64,000 nucleotides of DNA from an uncultured Cellulophaga sp. (GCA_947491225.1 CANLIE010000001.1:114262-178261), one strand, 5' to 3'; counted from the stretch's first letter, positions 46,061 to 55,550 are shown. Made by a program: numbers and translations. Notes: a model not told the origin generated them from the sequence alone.

Positions 46061-46116
46061 TGTCATATATGGCATAGATAACGTCGCCATAAATAAGAAT
46101 ATTGCCATAAATGGCA
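46061..46116. promoter_or_regulatory. Operators in the divergent lipoprotein/XRE promoter region
   Basis: TGTCATATATGGCA (46061-46074) and TGCCATAAATGGCA (46103-46116) are near-identical palindromes with centres 42 bp apart. A half-site CGCCATAAAT lies between at 46085. The second overlaps the start codon of the XRE gene (46111), a clear layout for autorepression. Confidence 0.6.
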
Positions 46117-46374
46117 GGTAAATTTGAAATAGAACTAAAGCAAACAAGGGATAATCTACTTCTTTCCTTAGGTAGTCATATACAAACCATAAGAGAAAGT
46201 AAGGGCTTATCACAAGTTGACTTAGCTGCTCGAATGCTTGGCAAGTTTGATACCACCAACATCTCTAGAATAGAATCTGGAAGAACAAACCCCACCATTT
46301 TCACGCTATATCGTATTGCAACAGCACTAGAAGTGCCATTAGAAAAACTGATGGAAGTGAATACAGACGATTAA
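46111..46374 (+). CDS. XRE-family HTH regulator of the element
   Basis: 87 aa. A short N-terminal extension is followed by a Cro/C1 HTH: LGSHIQTIRESKGLSQVDLAARMLGKFDTTNISRIESGR (shown in parts) and FTLYRIATALEVPLEKLMEV. It is a DNA-binding repressor. It is divergent from the lipoprotein gene and its own start codon lies in a palindromic site, so autoregulation is likely. Confidence 0.85.
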   Translation: MAGKFEIELKQTRDNLLLSLGSHIQTIRESKGLSQVDLAARMLGKFDTTNISRIESGRTNPTIFTLYRIATALEVPLEKLMEVNTDD

Positions 46375-46467
46375 GTTTCGCTATTAATACCTATCTGTAA
46401 AATAGTTCAGGTAGAGATTTATCCTTAAATAGTGATGTTAATTGTAACGCCACGCTTACGTAAAACA

Positions 46468-46902
46468 TTAAAGTTGACAATTATCTGCAAAACTATGGTA
46501 GTCATCTTTGGTTACAATTAAATGGTCTAGTAGTACCATATCTACTTGTTTTGATGCTTTCTTTACTTTCTCGGTCAATACAATGTCTGCATTACTTGGT
46601 TTTAAGTTACCGCTAGGGTGGTTATGTACCAGCACAATATTAGACGCCACACATTTTAACGCCACACTTAATAGTAACTTCACATCTACAAATGCACCAG
46701 AAACTCCACCTTTGGCTAGTTCATAAACACCTAACAGTTGGTTGTTTCTATTTAACAGAATAACCTTAACTTCTTCTTGCAGTTCTATAGTGTCTGCATT
46801 CCAATTGGCACGTACCATCTTGTACAACATACTGCTATTATTGTAACTAACTACACTTACTTTTTTTGGTCTGTAAGAAACCTTTATCTCCGATATATTC
46901 AT
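46468..46902 (-). CDS. radC: RadC-like JAB domain protein
   Basis: 144 aa from the ATG at 46902 (MNISEIKVSYRP); the longer frame adds nine unlikely residues. The JAB/MPN metal motif is LVHNHPSGNLKPSNADIVLTEKV, shown in part as HNHPSG plus a downstream acidic residue. It lacks the HhH region of full-length RadC. Such short versions are typical of Bacteroidota mobile elements; the biochemical role is unknown. The upstream gene encodes a conserved small protein. Confidence 0.85.
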   Translation of the reverse strand: MNISEIKVSYRPKKVSVVSYNNSSMLYKMVRANWNADTIELQEEVKVILLNRNNQLLGVYELAKGGVSGAFVDVKLLLSVALKCVASNIVLVHNHPSGNLKPSNADIVLTEKVKKASKQVDMVLLDHLIVTKDDYHSFADNCQL

Positions 46903-46954
46903 AATAAAAAAATAAAAAGTCACCACCATTTAAACTATGGTAGTGACTTTGCAG

Positions 46955-47347
46955 TTAAACTAATTCGTGTACTCCATTAGTACTAAAGGTACTTACCTCA
47001 GCCTGTAATTGGGCTGTAGCAGACTTCTCTATCTTCTTTGGCTCTGGTGCATCTTCTGGTAAGTATGCCCATCTATGCGCTAATGTAATTTCCTCACCAG
47101 TTTCTTTAATAACATACTGGTATGGCTCACATTCTTCCTTTACAATTCTGCCTGCCATTTCCGTTCCTGTTAATGCCATACAGGTAGCTTCATCAAAAGT
47201 AGATGAAATAAAAGCTCTCTTTGCGGTAGCATAATACCTGTTGGTAGTTTGGCTCAATACCATTTCTATACCTCCTTGCAGTTCTAACAAAAAGAAAGGA
47301 GTCCCCTCCTCGTTCACTCTTTCCTTGTAACCAATAATTCTAACCAT
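46955..47347 (-). CDS. Hypothetical mobile-element protein next to radC
   Basis: 130 aa, soluble. Readable parts are MVRIIGYKERVNEEGTPFF, MVLSQTTNRYYATAKRAFIS and a Pro/Glu-rich stretch YLPEDAPEPKKIEK. It has no domain I recognise. Its position 50 bp upstream of radC on the same strand is a common arrangement in Flavobacteriaceae elements, so an element-maintenance role is likely. Confidence 0.6.
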   Translation of the reverse strand: MVRIIGYKERVNEEGTPFFLLELQGGIEMVLSQTTNRYYATAKRAFISSTFDEATCMALTGTEMAGRIVKEECEPYQYVIKETGEEITLAHRWAYLPEDAPEPKKIEKSATAQLQAEVSTFSTNGVHELV

Positions 47348-47469
47348 TGTTTTTAATTTTTTGAATTGAATACTTCCTTACAAAACCAATAGTTTCATGC
47401 AGCAGAACAACCTCAGCTATCATCTTGAGTTTTTTATTCTGTCCGTCAAAAAAGCTATTAATCTTATAA

Positions 47470-47520
47470 GGGGGCGGGGTGTTTCCCAACCTTAACTTGG
47501 GTGGGGGTCTTGCGAGGGGG
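47470..47520. other. G-run cluster in an AT-rich region
   Basis: Five G runs on the plus strand: 47470-47474, 47476-47479, 47499-47501, 47503-47507 and 47516-47520, with a CCCAA/TTGGG hairpin between. It contrasts strongly with the AT-rich surroundings. It could form a G-quadruplex or be a transfer or replication origin. The remainder of 47348-47611 shows no gene. Confidence 0.5.
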
Positions 47521-47611
47521 TAGTTTGTGTAAAAACAATTGAGGGCAAAATTTTTTTATATTTTTTTTATTACAAAAAAATTAAGAAATTTAACACATTA
47601 ATAGAGTTTTT

Positions 47612-48549
47612 ATGGGAGAGTTATCAAATCAAATTGGTAAAAACGGAGAAAAAATCATTGATGTCTTATTTCGAGACTTGTTAGGTTATAACAATTATCG
47701 TGGCGGCTTGAGTATAGATTGTCACAATAATACTGACCATGCTGAATTACGAAATAATAAATCGACAACGCACGGTCTTGATGGTCTTGTTCATTACAAA
47801 ACACCTCTAGACGAAGAAATTCTTGAAATAGGATATATTTCTGTTAAACATACAAACAACACTTACCCCAAATATCCAAGAGGTAAGTTCAAGAAACATT
47901 TTATTGATTTAGCAACAGCTATTGAATGCTTTAAATACTCCACTCTTCTAAGTGATATACAAGGGAAAATAAAAAAAGTAAAAAAACTAGAATAATAGGT
48001 TTGCTTTTTTGGTTGTCTAATCATGATGAATCTAAAGACGAAGACCTATTAGAAGTTCTTGCTAAATCTCAATTAGAATCTTTACAAATTCAGTTTGACG
48101 AAATTATTGTAGTCGATAATGCTAGATTACAATTTATTGTAAAGACTATTGAAAAAATAAAACTTATAAGCGGTAACAATTATCAATTTGTATATCCCTC
48201 CACAGGATTGAATTACAACGCTAGGTATAATGAAAATTTTGGTTCAAAAATGCCACTAGAATTTTTTGCTTACGGTGTTTTACCTCTTAGATATAAAAAA
48301 GAAGATTCAACTGTATTTCATTTAGCATGTCGCGAAAATTTTTCTGAAGAGTCTCTAGTGCAGTTAATTAGCTTAGCAAAGAATTTTGATAAATTACAAG
48401 CAACAAAAAAAATAACTATTACTTTTCCTAACTACAATTCTCATAACCATGAAGATATAGTTAATAAGGTTAAAATGTACTTTGATGACCAAGATTTCAC
48501 AAAGCAAATTAGTATAGAAGGGCAAGATATAGACTTTAGAAATATATAA
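47612..48549 (+). pseudogene. GapS4a-like PD-(D/E)xK nuclease, split at a slippery A run
   Basis: The first frame (47612-47995) has MGELSNQIGKNGEKIIDVLF with E13, THGLDGLVHYK with D57 and GYISVKH with K79, a PD-(D/E)xK nuclease pattern. The frame ends at 47993-47995. The conserved continuation, TRIIGLLFWLSNHDESKDED, lies in the -1 frame and runs to 48549. The switch falls at A_AAA_AAA (47980-47986) in phase for -1 slippage. Joined, the protein is 312 aa and, from memory, resembles GapS4a of the two-gene GAPS4 defence system. Programmed frameshift, phase variation, loss of one A or an error are all possible. Confidence 0.65.
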
Positions 48550-48551
48550 GT

Positions 48552-49688
48552 ATGGGGGCATTAGAAAACAACGAGAATAAAGATTTTGAGTTTCATCTAC
48601 CAAATGGAGAAGTTCTTCGGACTATATTAATTAGACCCGAATTAACAGAGAGCAATCTAAAATCAACTATTAAGTCAAAAGGTATTTATTTACCAAAGTA
48701 TTCTAAGGAAGATACTATTCCTCCACTAATGAGAAACCTTTTAAGTCCAAGAGAATACGATGACATTAGGGATTTACAAAGATTTAAAATAGAAAAAATA
48801 AAATATAGATCAACTCAAATCCCATGGCAAGGAAGTAAAGACATATTATCCAGTTTACCCAATATTGATCTTCATCAAATATTAGACGAAAGATATAAAT
48901 ATCATCCGGGATTTGACTTGATTGGAGTACCAAGCTTTGTACCTGTTGAAAGTAGGAAGGACAAGGTAGAGCTTAAATTTAAAATTGAAGAGCATTCTGA
49001 TATTGCTTCGATTAATAATAAAAAAAAGGAATTTGAAGGAAGTATTGTTGTTGAACTTAAAAATGATGGGCACCTTCACTTACATAGTACGAAAACATTT
49101 ACCTCTAAAGGAACACAGGATTTGGTTAACTCGCTTGAAAGCAAACTTGAAAAACATTTTAAAGAAATTGGTTCCGTCAAAAAAGAAGATAGCTACGAAA
49201 GGATTATGTTTGACCATTTTAATAATCAAAACAGATTTTTATTCCTTATGAAGTTTGTTGACGATATTGGCTTGTTAAAGTTTAAAAAAATCGTTGATGT
49301 TAATGTATCTCCTGACCCTGAAGTAGAAACCCCTCAAGACGCTAGAGAGTTTTTGAAAGATATTGAGAATCTTAATTTAAAAGGCAAGGCACTTAAAAGA
49401 CATATACTCCTATCCAAGCAAAAGTATAGAAGCGCAATATGGCTACTAACTATAACAGTTCAATACGAATTTTTACATGCCGAAGGAAAGGGTCATTGTG
49501 AACTTGAATATGCATTCCCAGATTTCCAGTTAGAAGAAAGAGAAAAGTGTGAATTTCAATTTTTTATCGGAAGAATAAGTGTGGATAGAAACTATAGAGC
49601 TTCTGCAAAAAAATCGAAAATAGAAAAAGCAATCTTTCAAGAAGTAGACCAACATAAAAATTATAATTATAATAGTTTAAAATTATAA
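48552..49688 (+). CDS. GapS4b-like partner protein
   Basis: 378 aa, soluble. Readable parts are FHLPNGEVLRTILIRPELTE, LMRNLLSPREYDDIRDLQRF, a charged middle with SIVVELKNDGHLHLHSTKT and a C-terminal part LTITVQYEFLHAEGKGHCEL. No catalytic motif recognised. It starts 2 bp after the nuclease gene and ends at a terminator, so the two form one operon. In GAPS4-type systems both proteins are needed; the assignment rests on the partner and gene order and is moderate. Confidence 0.55.
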   Translation: MGALENNENKDFEFHLPNGEVLRTILIRPELTESNLKSTIKSKGIYLPKYSKEDTIPPLMRNLLSPREYDDIRDLQRFKIEKIKYRSTQIPWQGSKDILSSLPNIDLHQILDERYKYHPGFDLIGVPSFVPVESRKDKVELKFKIEEHSDIASINNKKKEFEGSIVVELKNDGHLHLHSTKTFTSKGTQDLVNSLESKLEKHFKEIGSVKKEDSYERIMFDHFNNQNRFLFLMKFVDDIGLLKFKKIVDVNVSPDPEVETPQDAREFLKDIENLNLKGKALKRHILLSKQKYRSAIWLLTITVQYEFLHAEGKGHCELEYAFPDFQLEEREKCEFQFFIGRISVDRNYRASAKKSKIEKAIFQEVDQHKNYNYNSLKL

Positions 49689-49708
49689 ACTCATTAGACA
49701 GAGAAAAT

Positions 49709-49731
49709 AGCCACCCCCAAGTAGGGTGGCT
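49709..49731 (+). terminator. Terminator after the GAPS4-like operon
   Basis: AGCCACCC / GGGTGGCT 8-bp GC-rich stem with a 7-bp loop, between convergent genes. The T run is poor, but it probably ends both transcripts. Confidence 0.6.
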
Positions 49732-49737
49732 CTCCAT

Positions 49738-50763
49738 TCAACTCAAAAACCAACGGTAGTTAGAATCCCCATTGATTGCCTTTGAGAGACCTTCAGTAAA
49801 ATTGAAGGCATTCACACTTCTATCTAAAAAAGTGTTTATATAACTGCTTTTATTAGCTCCAGTTAAAAGGTTGTATACCTTCCAAAGGTTTATACTACCA
49901 TCTTCGTTTTTACAGAAACTTTTATCTCCAAAATAGTCTTTAGCTATTGCATTAAAATGATTATCATTTAATAGAAGTTCTGGCAACTGTATTTTCTCTT
50001 CTTTTGGTAAAAAGTTATAGAGCCTTACCTTACCAATCAACTGTGCAAACTGCTTTTCATTTAATCGATAGTTAGATAGGTTCTTCATTTCTTCTAAATG
50101 CTTAGAAGCAGAATACCCTTGAATTAGTTCCATCATCTTCTCTTGCAATTCAAGTACTGATGAAACTTTCATTTCCGACTGAAAACCATCGGTTGAGATG
50201 CACATGTTACAGCATACCATATTTTGAAATCCTATAAAGAACTTAAACTTTTCAAATCCTTTTTTTGAATACAGGTTTTCGTGATTATATGCTCGTACCC
50301 CTCCAACTATTAACGATAGCTTGTTACTGTTAATGGTTTCTACTATGGTTGGTATACGTATTATAAAAGCCATACGCTCAAAATACTGTGTACGTTCGTG
50401 ATCCAACAAGTCTTTTGCTGACTTATGAATTGCATCGGGAGTTCTCCCTTTTATTTGATGGCTAACACGTATTTCTGGTGCATTTATAACTTGACCAGAA
50501 TAAACCGATGCAACACTATTATAGGCTACATCAATAAACTCTTGATGTGCAATTGTCTTTTCATTATCTTTTGAGAATACAGGTATGATACAATTATGTT
50601 GCAGTTCTTCCAATGACACTTCTTGCGTGTTAGCTTCTATGAAAGGTTTTTGTTTAAACTGCAAGCCAACGTCAGGTACCTTTACCTCTTCTAATACCAA
50701 TGCTTGATTAGCATTGTTCAAGGTTGGTTGTAAATTATTATTGCGTATTGATACTAGTTCCAT
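49738..50763 (-). CDS. DUF3871 family protein
   Basis: 341 aa. Typical readable parts are FERMAFIIRIPTIVETINSN, KLSLIVGGVRAYNHENLYSK, KFKFFIGFQNMVCCNMCIST, and the C-terminal YNLLTGANKSSYINTFLDRS. This matches the DUF3871 proteins of Bacteroidota mobile elements, which resemble DUF932-type phage proteins. Function unknown, perhaps in element DNA metabolism. Its start overlaps the RecA-like ATPase gene by 26 bp. Confidence 0.8.
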   Translation of the reverse strand: MELVSIRNNNLQPTLNNANQALVLEEVKVPDVGLQFKQKPFIEANTQEVSLEELQHNCIIPVFSKDNEKTIAHQEFIDVAYNSVASVYSGQVINAPEIRVSHQIKGRTPDAIHKSAKDLLDHERTQYFERMAFIIRIPTIVETINSNKLSLIVGGVRAYNHENLYSKKGFEKFKFFIGFQNMVCCNMCISTDGFQSEMKVSSVLELQEKMMELIQGYSASKHLEEMKNLSNYRLNEKQFAQLIGKVRLYNFLPKEEKIQLPELLLNDNHFNAIAKDYFGDKSFCKNEDGSINLWKVYNLLTGANKSSYINTFLDRSVNAFNFTEGLSKAINGDSNYRWFLS

Positions 50764-51610
50764 TTTTACTAAAATTATTTGGGTTAGACAGTTTCTCTAG
50801 TTCTACTTTCTTTTGTTGAAATTGAGCTTGATGTGATGCTTGAAAGTTGGGATGTTGTTTATACAATTCCATTAACTTAGATACAGAGAGGCACTCTTGA
50901 ATTCTAGATTCTATGCTTTTTAGGGATAAAGGTTCGATGTTACACCATTGCAGTAACTTTTTACCCGTTGCAGAATTAATTATAAATTCGGGTTTTCCAG
51001 TAAACAGTCCAGTACGATCTTTAGATACTTTTGCAAGGTGTTGGTCATTTACAATTTCAAAGTTGACGGTTAACTCGTACTCAAACCCTTCTCTTGTAAT
51101 CTCCTTTGTACCGTGCTTTACAACTTTTGCCCTACCATTACTACTCATATCTAAAGAGTAATCTACTTTTCGTCTTGTAGTCGTGATGATATGACAATTA
51201 GCAGAAAGGATTTTATCTATAAAAGCTTGATGTCTTGGTGTTACCTTAGCCCAATCTTGAAATCTACCCCCAAGCTGTTCTTGAATTTGCAAACAACCAC
51301 CCGCACCACTCCACTCGTGCGTTATGGAATCGATAATAACAACTTCCATTTTAGCTCGCTCACAAGTCTCTATTGCTTCAATGTAACGCTCTGGGCTATA
51401 AGGAGAATAAAGGTCTAGGACGTTAAATGTACCGAGGTTTGAATATAGAGAAACCGAAGAGTTTTCGGTGTCAATGACGGCTATCTTAGTCCAGTCTCCT
51501 GTTAAGCCGTACGCTAATTGTAATGCACTGTACGTTTTTCCAAAACCACTAGCACCAGAGATGCCTAAACGTAGTTTTACATTCTGTCTTTTGCTTTGTT
51601 TTAATTGCAT
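50738..51610 (-). CDS. RecA-like AAA ATPase (Sak4-type)
   Basis: 290 aa. Walker A GASGFGKT (19-26), KIAVIDTENSS, Walker B MEVVIIDSITHEW and a sensor region HIITTTRRKVDYSL. The pattern matches phage Sak4-like single-strand annealing or recombination ATPases (AAA_24). It probably helps replication or recombination of the element. Part of an operon with the helicase upstream and DUF3871 downstream. Confidence 0.8.
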   Translation of the reverse strand: MQLKQSKRQNVKLRLGISGASGFGKTYSALQLAYGLTGDWTKIAVIDTENSSVSLYSNLGTFNVLDLYSPYSPERYIEAIETCERAKMEVVIIDSITHEWSGAGGCLQIQEQLGGRFQDWAKVTPRHQAFIDKILSANCHIITTTRRKVDYSLDMSSNGRAKVVKHGTKEITREGFEYELTVNFEIVNDQHLAKVSKDRTGLFTGKPEFIINSATGKKLLQWCNIEPLSLKSIESRIQECLSVSKLMELYKQHPNFQASHQAQFQQKKVELEKLSNPNNFSKNGTSINTQ

Positions 51611-51668
51611 AATAAAAAATTTAATTGATTAATATTTATGTGATAAGATTCATTCTAAAATGAAAAAA

Positions 51669-51692
51669 GGTTAATTCATTTCTGAATTAACC
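51669..51692. terminator. 10-bp perfect hairpin between helicase and ATPase genes
   Basis: GGTTAATTCA-TTTC-TGAATTAACC. A second inverted repeat, TTATCCAAATT (51723-51733) with AATTTGGATAA (51766-51776), lies next to it with a 32-bp loop. Both sit in the 169-bp gap; they could be a terminator or attenuator for the helicase transcript, or an origin. Confidence 0.5.
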
Positions 51693-51779
51693 TTTGCATC
51701 TGATCCTATCCGCTAACGGACATTATCCAAATTCTTCTATTATACTATATATAGTTCTACATCGAAATTTGGATAAAAA

Positions 51780-54296
51780 TTAAAATAGCTTATCTCTTTT
51801 TATATTTTCTTTTGTTGTTTCATAGTAGTCAAATACAAACATATCTGGGTCAATGTCTATTAAGCTAACTTCTTCTAGCACATCACCTGTTTCTTCCATT
51901 TTACTTTTCTCTGGATTAACAGGCATGTCTAAAAATGGGTCATACACATTATATACAAGGTTTAATGGGTATTCCGAGCTATTAATATCTCTAATTCTAT
52001 TGACCTTCCAACATTTCACTACCTCCCCATCAATAGTTTTGGTCGTTTGAGAGTTTTCATAGAACATTTCCCTCAACAACTTATAGATACCCTTGTCTTC
52101 GGATAAATTATTTACATTAAAAGCAACCATACCAACATCGTGCTCCTTGATATTTGTGAAAATTGCTTTAAGTTTTATGGAGTGCAATTTCTCAAGAATA
52201 ACATTACTATCTAACGGCAAAAAATAGGTGCCATCATCTTGTAAAATTGAATAACTATTTAATAAAATCTCTTGAAATTCCAGCAAACCATTATATGCAG
52301 TTATCAACAACTCTTCACTTTCCGTTAAGGCATCATAAACATCTGTATAGCTTACCGAGTGACCTATCGAACTTCTAAAGTATGTTGATTTACTTATAGA
52401 TGCATCTACAGGCTTTTCTCCTAGTATAGTACTATATACACAACCATAACTTGGTTCAAATAAGTACGGGGTTTTTCTACGTTGGATAAAATGAATAATT
52501 TGTTGTTCAAAAACTAAAGTTCTTTTAGGTTCAATTTTGTTATAGTCTACTTCTCCATTCTTCCTATAGTAAAGGTTATTTGAGAAAAGCGTGTTTCTAA
52601 GCTGTAGATATAAATGCTTGTCATGGTAATCAGCAAAAGTGTTTTCATTGAAGACAGAAAGAGGAAAGTATACATCTAATTCTGATTGTATATTACCCTC
52701 ATTGAATTTCAAGGTTCTAATTTTAATAACACTAGTAAGCCTACAATTTACAAATTGGTTGTTCCAAGCCGCCCAGTAGAGGTAATTGGTTAGGTTTTTT
52801 CCATAGGCATCAAATTGGGTGTGTAGATACCTATCCCCGTCTTTCAATCTAAACCAATCAAATGAAGAATAAATAGTTTTTATGTCATCAGACAAACCTT
52901 CCATTTCATTTATTTGCGTCTCAATAGTATTTCTAACTTCACCATAATGTCTTTTTAAAAACATCTCTTGTTGCCTAAGGCTATAATATCTGCTTTGATA
53001 ATCTTCGTCTTGAAATCCTAGATACCCTAGCGATAGGCGATCAATGTAATCACGTTTATCAGTTACCCTAGTTATTAATTTTGTTGGAGAAGGTGTTATT
53101 ACAAAGATTTTAGACTTTTTCCTAGGTCTAGCCAATCCCTGAACTAAGGAATTAATTCGGTCGGTAAAAATCCCCAAATGTTCTGTGTTTTGACCTGTGT
53201 AAGCAAATCTTAAGGGTAACACCACGAAATATGCGCTGTTTTCCTTTTCAATACTAACTCCAGTCTTAAATCGAGTACCTATATTACAGCTTTCATGGTC
53301 AAAAGTATTCTCTTCTTCACCAGTACATAAGGTTACTGAACCGTATTGCTCCCTTAGCATTGTACCAATTGACCCGTTATAAAGTTCATTCGCAATGTTC
53401 TTTGAATAACATAAAATATTAACTGTCGAAGCTGTTTCCAATTGCAATTGAACTAAATCTTTTAAAAACTGGTGCTCAGGATTTAGAGTGTGTTGATTAT
53501 AAAAACAAAGGTGAAGCTCGCTTAAATTATGAGTACTTTGAACCCTTTCACTTTCAATTATCTTAAGCTTTCTTTCTGTTAATTCTGCAATAAACTTTAT
53601 AGGCACTTTAGAAGATTCTGTAAAAGTTGCACTAGCTATAATTGCCTTATAAACAACTCCTTTCCACTTCAAAAGATTAGGCATAAGATCCGGTGTAAAG
53701 CTTTCCAAAGATTCATGTAACTCATCAAAAATCAAAATAACTTTTTCTTTATTTAGCGTACACTTTTCAATTAAGTACTCATAATACTTTCTTTTAATAT
53801 TGCTTTGTTTGAATGCAACTGTACCCGGATCTCCTAGAATACTCATCACAGAAATGAGCTGCACTGGTTTAGAGTAAAATTCTGGATAATCCAGTTCTTC
53901 ATCGACTTTGGCATTTAATTCTTGGTAATCAAAGCACAAATTGTCTTCCCCAACTGCTTTATGAATCTTATCCCTATATTCTTTATTCAAGGTTTTAAAA
54001 GGAGTTACAACTATAACTTTAAACTTGTCTTCATTATTTTTAGTTGTTTCATAATACCATTTTATAAAATCTATTACCGCTTTGGTTTTACCTTGACCAA
54101 CACCTGCATTAATAACGGTAGTATTGTTGGTCTCAAGGTTTACTTTTTCTTTTAGTACATCAGATATATAACCTTGCTCATTAGGCTCTATAATAGTCTT
54201 GCCTACGTCTTCAAATTCGTATCCTTCAAAATCATCGTGATTTATTTCTTTGAACTCTATAGGGTTATCAAACGGAAATACATTGGTTCTTCTCAT
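51780..54296 (-). CDS. SF2-type DNA helicase of the element
   Basis: 838 aa from the ATG at 54296 (MRRTNVFPFDNP); an upstream in-frame start at 54338 would add 14 residues. Walker A INAGVGQGKTKAV, IVVTPFKTLNKEYRDKI, Walker B LIFDELHES, IIASATFTES and a downstream arginine motif SLVQGLARPRKKSK. The architecture fits a DEAD-like helicase, probably for replication of the excised element. It is the first gene after the integrase, on the same strand. Confidence 0.75.
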   Translation of the reverse strand: MRRTNVFPFDNPIEFKEINHDDFEGYEFEDVGKTIIEPNEQGYISDVLKEKVNLETNNTTVINAGVGQGKTKAVIDFIKWYYETTKNNEDKFKVIVVTPFKTLNKEYRDKIHKAVGEDNLCFDYQELNAKVDEELDYPEFYSKPVQLISVMSILGDPGTVAFKQSNIKRKYYEYLIEKCTLNKEKVILIFDELHESLESFTPDLMPNLLKWKGVVYKAIIASATFTESSKVPIKFIAELTERKLKIIESERVQSTHNLSELHLCFYNQHTLNPEHQFLKDLVQLQLETASTVNILCYSKNIANELYNGSIGTMLREQYGSVTLCTGEEENTFDHESCNIGTRFKTGVSIEKENSAYFVVLPLRFAYTGQNTEHLGIFTDRINSLVQGLARPRKKSKIFVITPSPTKLITRVTDKRDYIDRLSLGYLGFQDEDYQSRYYSLRQQEMFLKRHYGEVRNTIETQINEMEGLSDDIKTIYSSFDWFRLKDGDRYLHTQFDAYGKNLTNYLYWAAWNNQFVNCRLTSVIKIRTLKFNEGNIQSELDVYFPLSVFNENTFADYHDKHLYLQLRNTLFSNNLYYRKNGEVDYNKIEPKRTLVFEQQIIHFIQRRKTPYLFEPSYGCVYSTILGEKPVDASISKSTYFRSSIGHSVSYTDVYDALTESEELLITAYNGLLEFQEILLNSYSILQDDGTYFLPLDSNVILEKLHSIKLKAIFTNIKEHDVGMVAFNVNNLSEDKGIYKLLREMFYENSQTTKTIDGEVVKCWKVNRIRDINSSEYPLNLVYNVYDPFLDMPVNPEKSKMEETGDVLEEVSLIDIDPDMFVFDYYETTKENIKRDKLF

Positions 54297-54353
54297 AAAA
54301 ACAACTGTGTTAGTAATTAAACAACACAGTTGATTCATGTTTATTGCATATTC

Positions 54354-55550
54354 TTAATTTTTAAGTTTGGTCTTCAACATAATCATCTCTTCACTTATCT
54401 TACGCTGAACGACTTTTGCATAATGTTCTTGTGTAATTGATAACTTTGAGTGCCCTAATAACTCTGAAACCACTTCCATCGGAACATCGTTATATAGAAG
54501 AATAGTTGTAGCAAAAGTTTTCCTCGCGATATGATGAGTTAGCTTTATTTGCAAACCAACAATAGCAGCTATCTCTTTTAGGTATGAATTGAACCTTTGA
54601 TTTGAAATTACAGGTAACTCGTACTCGTATTTTTGAAGAACCTCCTCTGCCTTAGGCAATAGAGGAACCGAAATGACGATACCAGTTTTCTTCCTTGTGA
54701 TTTTGATCCATATATAGCCATCAAAAGCTTCTACGAGATTCTCCTTTTTCAGTGTAGCCATCTCCTGATATCCTAACCCAGTATAGCAACAAAACACAAA
54801 CATATCTCTAACCTGAGCTAATCTTGCTTGACCAAATGCGTGTTTTTCTATTTTAAGAAGCTCTCCACGGCTCAAATACAGAACTTGGGTTTTCACCTTT
54901 CTTAACCTATGGAACGAATATGGGTAAACCTCAAGCACATTTTCGGATACCGCAGACTTGACTACTGACTTAAATCTCTGCAAGTTTTTGTTGACCGTTA
55001 TTTGCTTTTTATTTTTTCTCGTTTTAAGATAAAACTCAAAGTCATTAATAAACTTCGTATCAAGCTTGGAAATCATGATATCTGATTTTTTATAATTCGT
55101 CCTTATGAATTGCATAAGGTCTTTTTTTACATAGAAAAATTTATTCCATGTAGCTTGTAATATATCTATACCTATAAGCTCTCTACGACGCTCTAAATAA
55201 GAAGAAAAATACTCCAACACCCCAATTTCATTTTTATTTTTGGAACCTTTATAAGAACTAAATAGCTCTTGGATTGTAAAGTTGACCTCCGAAAGTTCAA
55301 GCATTAAAAAAGCCTTATCAAGTTTTTGCTTAATAAGGCTTAGCTGAGTGTTGATGTTTTCTGCTCCAATGTCACCCTCTAAACAAAGTTGCTGCTTTCT
55401 GTTCCAATAATCTGGATTTACAAATAAACCCGTAGAAAACTCTTTTCTCCTACCGTCTAACGTAATCCTTCCCCTAATAGGGCATTTACCTTTCTTGTTT
55501 ATACGTGACTTCTGCAATACAAACAGAAGTGAATATTTCAAATTTGACAT
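54354..55550 (-). CDS. int: CTnDOT-type tyrosine integrase
   Basis: 398 aa from the ATG at 55550 (MSNLKYSLLF). An arm-binding domain (KKGKCPIRGRITLDGRRKEF) and a SAM-like core (FIRTNYKKSDIMISKLDTKF) precede the catalytic domain: CCYTGLGYQEMATL, THHIARKTFATT (H-x-x-R) and LLGHSKLSITQEHYAKV (His and Tyr). The first catalytic Arg is replaced at TGLGYQE, as known for IntDOT-type integrases. It lies 224 bp from the intact tRNA-Asn and is the likely recombinase of segment 2. Confidence 0.92.
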   Translation of the reverse strand: MSNLKYSLLFVLQKSRINKKGKCPIRGRITLDGRRKEFSTGLFVNPDYWNRKQQLCLEGDIGAENINTQLSLIKQKLDKAFLMLELSEVNFTIQELFSSYKGSKNKNEIGVLEYFSSYLERRRELIGIDILQATWNKFFYVKKDLMQFIRTNYKKSDIMISKLDTKFINDFEFYLKTRKNKKQITVNKNLQRFKSVVKSAVSENVLEVYPYSFHRLRKVKTQVLYLSRGELLKIEKHAFGQARLAQVRDMFVFCCYTGLGYQEMATLKKENLVEAFDGYIWIKITRKKTGIVISVPLLPKAEEVLQKYEYELPVISNQRFNSYLKEIAAIVGLQIKLTHHIARKTFATTILLYNDVPMEVVSELLGHSKLSITQEHYAKVVQRKISEEMIMLKTKLKN

